From Helicoverpa zea (Eukaryota; Arthropoda; Insecta; Lepidoptera; Noctuidae): a DNA stretch of 64,000 bases. Where the stretch lies: the NCBI RefSeq assembly GCF_022581195.2, contig NC_061462.1:6014001-6078000 (forward strand), read 5' to 3'. Of this stretch, positions 36,407-49,450 are shown piece after piece. Every line of letters begins with the position of its first letter. The stretch's first letter is position 1. The translations under genes and the position numbers were made by a program. The notes beneath the pieces are model-generated. The model did no database searches and was not told the origin of the DNA. It saw nothing but the letters and a program-made list of their open reading frames with translations.

Positions 36407-38166
36407 ATATTATTTTAGTCTTTTTAGTGCAATTTAATCAGCAACAAAGGGTAATTTTGAGATATCATTATTATGTCATCATACAATACACTTCTAAATA
36501 TAGATAGTCAATTCGTCAAGGTTATAGATATCATATTTTAATACTTTGTTATTGCATGACAGTTAACACCCAATATTAAATTTTTTACTGGTATGAATTT
36601 TATATTAAATCATTTACAACAGTTGGGTATACTATTTCACACCTAGGTGGAACACTAGTGTATAGTCGTCCAAGTAGAATATTTCAGGCAAGATTTCATC
36701 CAGAAGCACACCTACTTGCATTTTGAGATAGGAAGCAACAAATTGGTGGTCATAAGCCTGTAAATTAGTGTCCTCATCCCGTTGACAATAATCACATATT
36801 ACGTAGGCGACAGCATATCAACGTCAATCCACTTTCTTAGACGCGATCATCCACATACCAACGTTATTGCAAGAACTACCAACTATATATAATTATCGTT
36901 ATTACGAATCGTCCTAGTTTACGACAAAATTGTGATTTATTGATACTACAGTCATACGGTAGGACGTATTATGATCGGCGCTGCCCTTACGCACAATCGG
37001 GCTTTGACTTGCATTTATTATCATAATGACAAAGTGCGTCCATAGATTCTAATTTATTGGCGATTCATATGACATATTTATTTATGAAGATTTATAGTCT
37101 TATGCTGAATGTATGTAGATACATACGTGAGGATCAGTAAAGCAAAAATGCATAATTCGGATTAGTTATCGCATGTATTCACTTTATTTTTATCACACCT
37201 ATCATAATGGATCGCTCCTTTCCTTTAAATCTTATCGAAAGATAATTTTAGGTTTATGTTAATTCTGGTGTGCTTGCTCACGTAATTCATTTTTTTACAT
37301 TTGATTTACATAAACATGCCTAGTAATGGTGTATGCATTTGTGATAGTTACTGAATCATTTGCTGCATGAACCTGTACAAACACAATAGAAGTATGGAGA
37401 CGATCTGAGAACCTTGTCATTTGGGATGCCTTTAAAAATATTGCGAAAAGGGTCGCCAGTGTTTTTTTCGTACTTACGTTTAGGTTCGGCAAACAGATTC
37501 GGCACGTTGACCGCTGCCCAGAGTCACTACAAATAGATCAGGTGTAGGTGGCATTTCTAAGAATACTTACAATAAATTGACACACGTATGGATCCCCTTG
37601 ATGCAGTGCACGGGGCCTTGACTTCATTTATCCAGAGCTCCCATTATTTAATTTAGCTGTTTCTTATTGGACCTCTGTTTTGAAGAACAAAATTCTTAGG
37701 AATGTGGCTTTGACTTTTGACTTTATTCATTTACATCGAGATTCTAAGCAGCTGAATAGAAAACCCTGAACTACTTAGACCTTAGTCTTCATTTATCGTT
37801 TAAAATTTTCTACGAAGTAATGACTAACCTAATTGGTCCTTCGTTCAGTGTAGAAGTATGGTTAGTACTGATTGTAATAGTTGACAGTCACGGTAATTGT
37901 GTATGGGGTTTGGTCGGGGTGTGAAGGGCGTAATGACGCTTCCTAGAAGAATTCACTTCGTGCCTGATACCAGCCGCGCCTAGGTCTCATGTCGTGCTAT
38001 ACCAGTAATCACTGAATTTTAATTAGCTAGATTTACAAGCCATTTTGTTATTAGTACTTTCTTTAATTCTTTATTTTATGCAGCGACGCGACGTTTGCAG
38101 TGGCATTGGCCCCATGGCTTTTTAACCCATTTAAATTCTGTTTGAACTTACCTAACCCATTTACCC

Positions 38167-38399
38167 TTATAGTTCGGCCATTCAGAGAATGCGTTCCTGA
38201 CACGTCGCGATTGAACTGACGACGTAACTTTGCAATGGCGTTGCAGTTACGATAAAAATATTTTTGCTGGTTGTTTACCGTTTTAACAATTGAGGAGCAT
38301 TAAAACAACATTATTATATCAATAATCAATGAATGTAGTTACGTCGTCAGTTCAATCGCGACGTGTCAGGAACGCATTCTCTGAATGGCCGAACTATAA
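38167..38399. mobile_element. MITE with perfect 63-bp terminal inverted repeats
   Basis: Arms 38167-38229 and 38337-38399 are exact reverse complements over 63 bases (outer TTATAGTTCGGCCATTCAG, inner GACGACGTAACT), with a 107-base AT-rich spacer. The TA at each outer edge (TA/TAGTTCGG...CCGAACTA/TA) could be a Tc1/mariner-type target duplication. No coding sequence. The identity of the arms suggests a young copy or gene conversion between arms. Confidence 0.85.
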
Positions 38400-41300
38400 C
38401 ACTATTAACTGCAAAATAACAATTGCACAAAATATGTGTCTCTGCTAAATTCGTCTACTGTGGTATTATTACAAAGTAAAAAAATAAAATAACCATTTAA
38501 TTTTCTTTTTCGCTAGTCTTCTGTTCTCTTAAGTGATGAACAATGATTTGCAGTTTCATGCGAGTATATTGGCCAATTTGATTAATGAGCTTGATGGCTT
38601 GTACACAATCGGTCGTACACAATTCGATGATGTTTTGATATTTTTCAAAATAATGGTATAGTTTTTTCTTTCAAGCAAAATGTCTGATATTTTACATTTA
38701 TAAAAGTTCCATTGTTAGGATTTTAAATGGACATTAGTGAAGGTAATGACTTTGTGGAATGTTAAACTTTCTTCTTGTTGATACGTGAAAGAAATTAATT
38801 AAACGCGTTTTATAAACAAAAGGTCTTTAACACGGTAACTGGCCCTAAAATTATAATTAGTTACTTGTTCCCGTGTTTTTTCCCATGAAGCTTCCCATAG
38901 GTTTTGGACAACAATTTGTCTATATGAGAGCGCTTCGTATACGTACAAACTCTAGCCTCAATAATAGTTTGTAAATATCTGGTATATTGTGCGAATTAAA
39001 TAACTATTCAGTTTATCGGAATAATGTAATGATCTCATAATGTTAGTGTTTGCTGATTGATTAGATATGAGTGTGTTTCAAGCCTAGGTTTTATCTAGCA
39101 TAGCATTCTTGAATAACTATGTACCTATTAGGTATACTAGTTGAGTGACTAAGTATACATTGTTAATGGGTATTGTTTTTATATTCAATTTCTTCACTGC
39201 TTTGATGTAGGTTACATAAAATTCTAGTCACAATATAAATGCAGTTATTGTATCTAACGCAGCTCACTGATTAAATCAGTGTAGGCTTGGACAGGGCGCC
39301 GTCTATTGTGTTAAGTAATGCCATAAATACAATTAAACTCACTTACTCTCGTTAGTGTGATAATGCAGTGTCTTTGCCCTCAAGCGGCAAGCGCAAGACT
39401 TATTGTATTATGCTGAGCTCACAACCATTGTCTTTGGGAACCTGGCCCGAGAGTTCACCAGGGCGTTGCAACTCATTCATAAATGATAAATTATTGTAAA
39501 CAATGGATTGTGCAAACATCTAAATATATTTTTGCTTTAACAACTTTATTGTTGGACATACAAAAGATGTATTTATTGCCATGTCGTAGCCATATCGTAG
39601 AATTGACCACTTCATGAAAAGCTTGAGCATTTCATGAAATGGTTGCGTTTCATGAAATGTTCATGTTAATTTGACCAGATCGTTAAATCGTCAACATTTC
39701 TCAATTTTGTCATCCACGTCTGGCCGTATGGTATAATAGGGTATCCATAAAATATTTAATATAAATCCACAATATTTTGGGTCGACCCATTGGAGTGTAA
39801 TTTCATAGATGTGATGCGCTCACATCTTAGGCTGTTACATTACCTAGGGTATTATGATTTTAAGTAGGTATGTACTTAGTTCAAAATAAGTTTTGTAATG
39901 AAACAATGTTCTAGATATTTCATAGCCGTGCGCTGTCCGCAACTAATGACGCGGCGGTAGTTAAGTGAACAATTAGGTCAAATGTAGGCAAATGTCTATC
40001 GCCTAATAAACAACGGGGAATTTTGTACCATGTAAGTCTTTCATACATAGTTGAGATAGGAATTATGGTATTTTAATTCAGTACATTAATATTTACCATA
40101 CGGCTTATTTAGTTTGATAACGTTTAGTTATTACCCTACGGGTTGTCAGCCACGAGTCGATCAGGAAAAGTTATTTCCTCATTCTAATGTCCCATATCCG
40201 TAGCTTCAAAGGATCTTCATGTGTGGGGAAAACGAATTATATTTTTGAGACTTTTATTTTAGGATCGAATCTCTCCAAGTCGTTATGAGATTTTGAAAAC
40301 TACTCTTGTAAACGTAGATAAGTATAACATTATTTTCGTAAACTCAATCAAAGGACCATAAAAAATAATGAACAGAATTATTTTTACATAACAAAAAAAA
40401 TGTTTTCGTTAAAATAAGGCGGGGCTCAGGCGCGGCGGGATCTCATCCTGAAACTTTACTCAATGTCGCTGATTAATGAACTGTGAACCGAACAATAGCG
40501 TCTTGGAAGGTACACCACTAACTTTCTGAACAGCTACATGATACATCCTCTCAAGTTTCTATTTAAACTCTTTCAAAGGATATCAGCATCATTGTGATAT
40601 TTTGTACCCCAAACTAAATTTTAAGTGGTTTCATTTAATAGAAAATGAACTTTGAAATAGGGCTTTTACGATGTCAGATTTATGAGAGAGCTTTTAAAGG
40701 GACAGAGGAACTGCGGGTGGCGCATGAATGCATTTAGAAATGATTTAACAGTCCTTTTTAACATCGCGATCAATTGAGCATAATTTAATAAATCTATCGT
40801 TGTTTAGTCTTACAAATCTGTTTAGTAATGCACGGTTGCACTTTAAAGGGTACACAGTGAGTTATGGAAGAACGGTCCTATAGTTGGCATTAGCATCGTT
40901 CGCCCATCAATAACTATTATCCCATGAACCTATGGCATCAGTTATAGTTAAGCTAGAATTAAAAGCTGACAACCGTAGGAGATTAGCTAATGCGTGTTCC
41001 AACATCAGTGGACAATTACATTTAGTCGATCTTGCTGCGTGATTGGTAAATTGCCGGATGGGTTCGGCGCAAACGCATCGCGTCATTTCCCACCTACTGG
41101 TTACAACTAACTCACGCTCTTTCCGTAAGGAAGCTTTGAAATATTTTCTTTTAAAATTCAAATTATAGTTCTAAAGCACAAAGGACAAAAATAAACACAG
41201 ATTGGTATTTTAGTTAATTCAGCATGACGTTATCTGAACACAATTTAAATTGCTCGAATCGGTTTGGTAGTATTTTACCAATCTTTATTTGGAATTAAGG

Positions 41301-42501
41301 ATAAACAACATTTGTTTCAGCCTGAATCGGTTTTAAATGAAGGTAGTTAATGTCGCCCACTGAGCAAATTTTAACCATTACGTCAATATAATTGTAACGA
41401 TTAGTACAATTTAGTCGCGACATTGCGTGCGATTCGCCAATTAGGTGAACCACCAATTAAAGCTGGTCTACAAAAATAAATTACTTAATGTTACTTAAAC
41501 TTCTTGTGCCATTGCATTCGCTCCTTATTTATTCTTTTATTGGGTCAGAATGTTTTTATAATGTTTTTGTATGCGAAGCCAGTCATCCAATAAAAACGTC
41601 CATGTATATAGGTACTACGCTTTGAAGACTTCTTTAGCTCTTAAAATAAGATGAAATCATAATCATAATAAACAAATCAATAGGTAATCTTCACAGCACT
41701 GGTTTGGTAATGATAATTGAGATGTACACAGGACAGTGATATGTAAATACAGATACAGAAGCGAAGCCAGAGATTTGGCCCCGGACAGTGTCGCGAACGG
41801 CGCGTGAGGTCGCATACAAATTAGCGTAGCGGTGCGCACGCGCTCGTTTCGTACATAACACTACACTACGGGTATTCAATTACACTGTTAGTATAGATTC
41901 TATAGTATAGAACATTACACTATGTTTTTATGCATATCAGCAAGGACGAAACGAAAATACTAGGAAATATATTGGATGGGTAGCTATTAGTTACAGTCAC
42001 CTGTGCACTCAATTTGTAAAGTACTTATAGAAATGGCTATGTAATCTCAAGGATCTCGTAAAAGACTAGGTAATACATTTAAAGCTAAAACTATGGAGTG
42101 TACAAAATATACAGATTTTTTAATACGGACTGTAAATTAGGTAAGGCTTTGTTTACGACCCCACACATAGAGCTATCTATACCCAGTTAATAAATTATAA
42201 ACCCTAATCATAAATCTCCTATACCAAACAAAACACGAGATTATAGTAACAATCTTTAGAGCATCTTTACGTAAGAAGAACAGCTACAAAGACCTAAATC
42301 CTAAATAGATAAGATAATGATCTTAGCCAACAAAACGACACCGTTCTGAAGGTGTGTGCACCGATGACCCATAACTTGACGTGTCTAGTAAATATTTCTA
42401 GTGGTGATGTAAGAAACCGCACTAGCGAGAATTTAATTATTACGACATTTGAAGGTTGCGATGACTGTTTTCAACTGAGATTATTTTTGCATATCGACAC
42501 G

Positions 42502-42553
42502 ATCTCTAAATTGAGCTGTGTATTTGTATCTCTAAATTGAGCTGTGTATTTGT
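42502..42553. repeat. 26-bp tandem duplication
   Basis: Two adjacent identical 26-base units (42502-42527 and 42528-42553), each beginning ATCTCTAAATTGAGC. Confidence 0.9.
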
Positions 42554-42931
42554 TTCTCTATTTTTGGCGTGTATGTCCCATTCAGGGACAATATTAATGT
42601 ACCTAATTTTCCGATATCGGTCAAATGTCGTTGGCAGTTCCTTTATATTATTTCCCCTGTGGCTCGTATTGTTTAGATACATATAGAGTAGCTAATAGTG
42701 ATATTATAGCAAGAAACGTTCATTGTTGACATACTTTTTATTGCCATTGTTAGAGTTTCTTTGAAACATTGTATTGTAGTATCTACTAGTTCTTAGTTGG
42801 ATAATGTGTAGCTTTTTATACTTATGTGTGTTTATTACGTGGAAATAATCCATTTGTAGTTTCTTTGAAAGAGATCTTGTAAGAAACCATCATGGACAAA
42901 CACAGAAATGATAGACTCCCTTATAATGATA

Positions 42932-43463
42932 CAGTCGACTCTCGTTAATTCGAAACTCGAGGGACTCTTAAAATATTACGAATTATCGAGGTTTTGAAAT
43001 ATTAAATGGTTCGAAATTTGTGAGAGAAAATAAATAAAACTTGGAATTACTAAGTATTGATCAATTATTATTTGTTAACTGCTATTTTATAACAATGTCA
43101 AAAGTTTAAAGACACATTTGTGTGCATACATGTATTCATAATGTAATTAATCTTTCGAAACAGCTCCGTCATACTGCTTCAAGAAAAGGTTGCTGCTACT
43201 CAGACTGCTCTCTGACTCCTGACTTAGAATCTTTCCGCCTCATTCTCTCTGCAACTTTGAATTCTCGAGTGTTGGACGACTAAGAATTCGAATTAACGCG
43301 TCGTTTTGTTATAAAGCAATGCTATTTTCGTTCGAATTACTAAGTGCATAAAAATGTATTGATTTAGTTCGAAATATAAAGAGATTTTGTAGGGAACTTG
43401 TGGTAACTTTGAATTAACGAGAGGTTGGAAATATCGCAGGTTTGAATTAACAAGAGTCGACTG
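42932..43463. mobile_element. pogo/Tigger-like MITE (532 bp) with TA target duplication
   Basis: The ends are CAGTCGACTCTCGTTAATTC and, inverted on the right, CAGTCGACTCTTGTTAATTC, flanked by TA on both sides (42930-42931 and 43464-43465). CAG-starting ends with CTCTCGTTAATTCGA-like sequence and a TA duplication are characteristic of pogo/Tigger elements. Related sub-repeats (GAATTAACGAGAG, TTCGAATTA) occur inside. There is no transposase ORF, so it is non-autonomous. Confidence 0.8.
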
Positions 43464-46400
43464 TATTTGTTTTAAGAATCTCAGAAATGAGATACTTAAG
43501 TACCCCGGAGTAATACTAAATTGCACGCGAAAAATACAACAAAAGTTTCAATATACTTATTAGGGTTTGTTGTAACAGATGCCTTGGATCTAGGGTTGAT
43601 ACGCATAGGTGGGTACCTATATACATAATTCGAATCGGTATCTATTATCTATCGAATTTAAATTGGTTGTTGGACTAATCAGTTCAGTTTCACCTTTATA
43701 TCGCAACACTTAGGAATTAACAAAAAACAGATGAAATGAATAAAAATAATCAATTAAAAAACCTTTATTTTAAACATGCTAACCCTACTTAGGTCACGCT
43801 ACGTCAGCTTAAATATCTTGTCTACGGTCTATGCAAATGTGTCTGGAACTTTAAATGTGTTTATTAAGTTAGAGGGCGGTTAAATATAAAGACCATCATA
43901 AAAACTGGGTCATTTCTAAAGTAACAATTTTATTAAAAAACAGGTGACAAACCACAAATATGTAAAACTCATCCCTCAGTTTAAGGTTTTAGTTTATCCC
44001 TGGATCATTTAATTTGTCACTAAATGGAGTCTATTACCTACTCTACCCCGTACGCGAATATATATTTACCTATTTGTAATCTGCAAGCCTGTAAGCTATA
44101 TAGTATCGTTACTTTCAGTGTTTGTCCAAAGAGTGTAGTGTCAGTCAGAGCTTAACACTAACTAGAAAATTATACCAACATACCTGTTAAATTCTATACT
44201 AAATCGTCTAATATTACAGTTTTGTACAATTAAGTATCAAAAGTCATGCTAAGTTATTAGTTTCAATAATAACGAATATTTTGCGGTATTTGTATACGGA
44301 TTTGACTTTTAAAGATTTTCAATTTATACTAACTTACGGTATTATAGGTTTGTTGTTCACTATTTAAAAAACAAAATCATGTAAGGTATATTTTTGATTA
44401 AAATAATAATGATATTCCTGCTTGTATTAGAAGTGGGCGTTTAATGACCACATCATTTGTTTGTTAATCGATTGTTAAATTAGAGTTATCAGAGTCACAA
44501 TAAGATTTAATTTAAAGCAAAAAATAATCACAAATTGAACTAGCATTTTAAATTAAATCTGCGGTGATGGCGTAATATTCTCATCTCGCTAGTATCCATG
44601 TGATAGGTAGGCGAAGCTGTGTGTGGTCTAATCAATAGAGCAGAAAGCTAGTTTATCACAAAAAGGCTTGTTTGAGCTGGCTTCTGTTCAAGCACGAAAA
44701 ACGTCGTTATCTGACAATGTAAGAACACAGACTGAGACTTCTTGTTCCTAGGCGTGGGAGCTTGATTAATTGGTAAAATAAATATGTGTAGGTACGAGAA
44801 CAGAGCCAATACGAAAAGTTTGGGCACTTAGAATGAATACATTAATTCATGACCAAATCCGTGATCTGCGAGCGTCATAAGTATCGACTTGATTTGCGTA
44901 TTAGTTACAGTTGATTAAGTACTATCGTTCTTTATTCTATTCATGTGGCAAAAATTATACAAGTCTATAGGAATAATAATACCCTTCCTCCTAAGTACCT
45001 AATCATGTTAGTTGTCCTGACACACATAATAACCAGTGATTTGATTTTAGTCAAATCTAGATAGTTTTGAATTCTTCTACAGAGTTTTCCTCTTATCTTT
45101 GTGTCACCGATTTGTCCAAGCGATAGAAAGGCCTTTCCATCTAGAACTCAAACCTATCTTTAGGATGATAGCCGTAGGGATTTCATCCAACCATTTTCTT
45201 TCGCCTCGCCCATATTACACCCTTTTCAGGCAATTGCCTTTAGACACGGTTGCGTCCGGAATTTTAACGCACGCGTATTGACCAACCATGCGAGAAATTT
45301 GTGACCACAAAAAGGCCGAGTCCTAAGTATTTCATGTGTGTAGTTTCAGCCTCAAATTGTAATTTATATTCTACGTCTAAAATTGAACGCAACATCATGC
45401 GATACCAAGTTCCTTATTCCTATTCAGGACGCCATATAAGGACTTATCCTTCTCTATAAAAAGAAAATTATGGCATATATTCATCTCTATTTTTCCTAAT
45501 GTGTTAATAAGCATAAACAGGCACTATAAAACCAAGGAAATACAGTAATTTTATAATGTCTTTGAGGCAAGCAATTTTATTAATATCCAAGCGCGTCATA
45601 CTATCAGACGTACCTAGTGTAGGTACCTATTAAAGTCAAGGTGTAAGGTCGTCTTCAGACTACACTCGACTGCACTCCACGAGGACTTCAAAGAACACTT
45701 CGGACTAATCCGACACCAAGACCGTGTGTACAGCTTTCTCATTAGCATCCCTCGTACTCGTGTCTCGTGCATTTCTTAATTAAACTTTACACACCCTTTG
45801 ATTTGAGACTTATACCACGTTTAGGTACACAATAGGTGCACATGACAATGATATTATGTTCATGTCAAAACTTTAATGAGGTTAAACCATGGTTAAACCT
45901 TATTCATTATTTCTACAATCATCCAAGACGCTCATTTTAAAAAGCATAATTTTCCCATTATATTAGTAGTAGGATCTCGTAGAACTATTATCCTCGTGAA
46001 CTGAGTTCAGTGTCGTATTAAATTAATAGGCGTACAGACCTATTACTACATGCATTAAGTAGTAGAACTTCACTAGTCAAGTTACGAATATAATAGTTTT
46101 TATTCCTTAAGAATTCCAGCTGAAATAGATATCTTGATTGTGGGTAGCCAGTGTAGCCACAGGACATCGATACTCATCTATAAAAGTATTAGCTGACGGT
46201 CGAACCCGCATGCTCCGTATGTATTAGCATTTTAATTGGTTTCGCACCAACCGATAGGGATGTAGATTGCCCATTAATTTAATTAAGCATTATCGTGGAG
46301 CTACAGTATAAAATACATGGAAAATATAGATATAAACTGAGTTATTGTTTAAATATATAGGTAATCGTATAAACTCTTTCAAGTAGCTATGTAACCAGAC

Positions 46401-49239
46401 TTTTAAATACATACTCAAATGTTCTTAAAAATTTTTTGACAACCCAAATTAGCTACTCAAATCAATTAAATCTTTTTTGTTTTGTTTTAAAAGGGACATA
46501 CGAATTCTCCCGGAATAAACGCAGACACGAATTAAGATTTTAGCTCCGACAGCCGAAATAATCGTTGCAAACTTAAATATTTCATCGTTTTAATGCATCC
46601 GAGGGTAAAACAGGGTTTTACCCTTCCCGAGCTATTAGCAATGGGAAGGGTTTCAAAGCACTTACCCAAGAACCCCATTGTTAGTGAACCGCCACACTCG
46701 TGGGTCATTACGACATGACTCCCGTTACCACTAGCGTCTGTAGTAAACAATCATTGTTTTGTATGATCACATTTTTTATGTGTGAATATGAATGAAAATG
46801 ATCTTGAGTTGAGTGTCACAATGTGCAGATAGTAAACAAGTAGAAAACGTCGATTGCCTTGTAGTTCTCACGTTTGCACGATAGTGTTAGTAATTTTATT
46901 TGCGTACTTGTAAACTTGTTATTAAAGTCTCTAATAAAATAGTAAACAGTAAAATTGCATCTAGTCGATACCTACATAGATAAACTAGCATGGAACAGGG
47001 GCATTGAACTTTCAAGGATATTTTCACACAATTCATCTACGCATATCATTAGCTTAGTAAATGCATCTGTAAACAAAATGCATCTTTTGATAAGTTTCAT
47101 TATATTCAAAAGTATACAAATAAATTAATTAATAAAATGGTGCGTCGCCAGCACCATCTACTGGAAAACGGGCGAATCGCTTGAAAACATTCTTAGTTCG
47201 TCCCTCACACGCCTTGTTGCTAGAACGTAGCGCTGCTTTACTCAGACGAGGAAAATCGTCGTTGATAGTTTCTGAAAAACTTCATAGATGGCGCTGGGAG
47301 GGAAATCCGGTTCTGAAGTTAGACGATATCAATAGATGGCAACCTATGGCAAGCATCCCTCGCTTGTCTTTTTCCATATCCATTTTTTTCTGTTCAATGT
47401 TTTCGTTATTTCTGTCATGCTTTCTTTCTTCAACATCAATTGTTTATATATTAATTCTGCATTTCTTTAATTTATTCGTGTCCCTGCTGCTTGTTTAGTC
47501 TAACTAGCATTCTAACCAGAACCATCCAGAACTTAACAAAAGAAACTGCTCATTCAACTCAAATTGGAAAAGTCAATAGTTTAGCAAGTTTCCAATTTTG
47601 TAAACTACAAAATAAACAAAGAAAAAAGGGTATCGATTGACCGATAAAAGGCAGCACAGATTACTACAGACACACATTTTCCAGCCGTACGCCTGAACAG
47701 GGCTCACGCACAAATGCCTGGTAATGTAGAAAGACACGCGATCGCGAACTCACTTCCTGGTTGGGACACAACTCGTAATTTTCAAGGACTACCCACTATC
47801 AATAACTTGAACGTATTTTATGACATTTTGTTCTGCAACAAAATGCGAATTCAGGAGCTCGTGAAGCTTATGACAGAATTAAGGCGTTTTTAACAAATAA
47901 TATGAAAGCATTTACTCAGTTTTCCTCCAAAATTCCCTGCAAAGAATATTCCATCTGGGCTTTCCCCTCATACCAATTAAAAGAACACAAAGCGTCGTTA
48001 AGACGAGTGCTATTTACAATTAGTGGTCACCGGCCAGTTAGGTAGCGTTCATTTGTTTTTCATCAATACACTGAAGTTCCTAAGAGGAAACCGATATTTA
48101 TTTAGTTCCATAAATACAACATTTTGAGGTACATATTTAGATTCAGAAATGACGATGGTTAACACAAAAAGCTCAAGATCGATATATGGCTTAAAGACTT
48201 CCCTACGGATCGTTATAGCTAACGATATTGGATGTATAATCACGCTTCATCGCCACATCCAATCAATCAATCATAGGTAATCATCAGTCTTGTCAGGCGG
48301 ATTTGTGATTGCAGATGCAGATTGCAGAGTAGACAGTTATTTCTATCTTTAGTATGACTCTTTAACTTCTCGACTTATCATTTTTTGAATGAGAATTTTG
48401 TCATGATCTTAATCAGATTATTATTACGAGGTTATGACTTTGCAAAAAGGGATATAACTTTTCCATCGTTTTCCATCTCCTCTTAAGTCTAACAGAACTA
48501 TAAGTCAGTATTATTATTAATAGAAAATAAAATGTCTGATCATGTCTTAACCATTTTGAAAGCAAAGAATATGAGTATGAACATAAAAAAGCAATGTAAA
48601 AAAATGTGTCAGATGTCAAGGACCTGATATTTTTTAAGAAATTCGTCACACGGGTACCTACTGACGTCAGATAAGATATTATTTATGAATGATGAAAATG
48701 CGAGCATGCTGCTGGTCAGGTAGTCAATAAAAATGTAACACTTACTTTCTTGGACAGTCAGGCATAATCTTTAATTTATCTTATTGTTAATACTAAAACT
48801 TCATTAGTATTTCTTCTGTAACCGGTCCAAATTAGTAGAGCAACGACTTGTTTGGTTCATAGATGAATGGCGTAGGCACCCACGCTGTACCTCTTGGCAT
48901 AATTTGTGGCGTTCCTAGTTGTCTTCATTCCAAATAATTGTCTTATTCTTAAACAATACTGCTTATTAAGGCTATAAATATTGATAGGCTATGATATTTG
49001 TTATAAATATAATAAATTATAATAATTACAATCGATAATTATTAATTACAATGGCGTCTTTGAGCATAATTATTTACTTACCTTTTTTACTGTCAATTGT
49101 TTTTATTGGCTATATATTATTATTTTTTTCCTCCAGTTATTTATTTTGCATATCTTACTATAATTAAGTTTCATCTATCATTAAATGTTATGACTGCAAC
49201 CTTTACTTGACTTTAACAAATTATTTTCTTTTGTTTCAG

Positions 49240-49450
49240 GTAATTACGGTGACTCAAGTTACTAAGAACCGTTTGGCTTATTTTAAACACTTGGGTAAGA
49301 TTAAGATGAGGTGATTATTGACATGGAAAATTTCGCTATAAATGGTATTATCCTTATTCAGAGACTATGATAAATATTATCATAGTTATATTTGCAATCG
49401 TTAAGACAGATTATGAAAATTACGTCTCAAATAAAAGGATCTATGTTATC
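49240..49450 (+). CDS. tau: Candidate alternative tau exon (early stop)
   Basis: An excellent acceptor (TTTTCTTTTGTTTCAG) opens an exon. Joined in phase 1 to 34654, it reads G-NYGDSSY-stop, ending a 28-residue product. A strong donor (TTGG/GTAAGA) follows at 49294/49295, and AATAAA lies at 49430-49435. It could therefore be a 55-nt poison exon or a short terminal exon. No protein similarity is known to me. Confidence 0.3.

Larger units (their letters stand above)
34655..49239 (+). other. tau: Large tau intron, 5' part
   Basis: 14.6 kb of AT-rich intron. Contents I can support: tRNA-Glu (36335-36406), a foldback MITE (38167-38399), three TTCATGAA palindromes (39611-39656), a 26-bp tandem duplication (42502-42553), a pogo-like MITE (42932-43463) and a CRE palindrome (48662-48669). 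A coding-like relic lies on the minus strand at about 34740-34930. No further exon could be supported. Confidence 0.6.

Noticed and set aside
46532..46750. 72-codon minus-strand frame
   Set aside because: No splice signals, promoter or recognisable similarity; short enough to be chance.
47181..47498. 105-codon plus-strand frame
   Set aside because: AT-rich, hydrophobic and low-complexity at its end; no supporting signals or family similarity.
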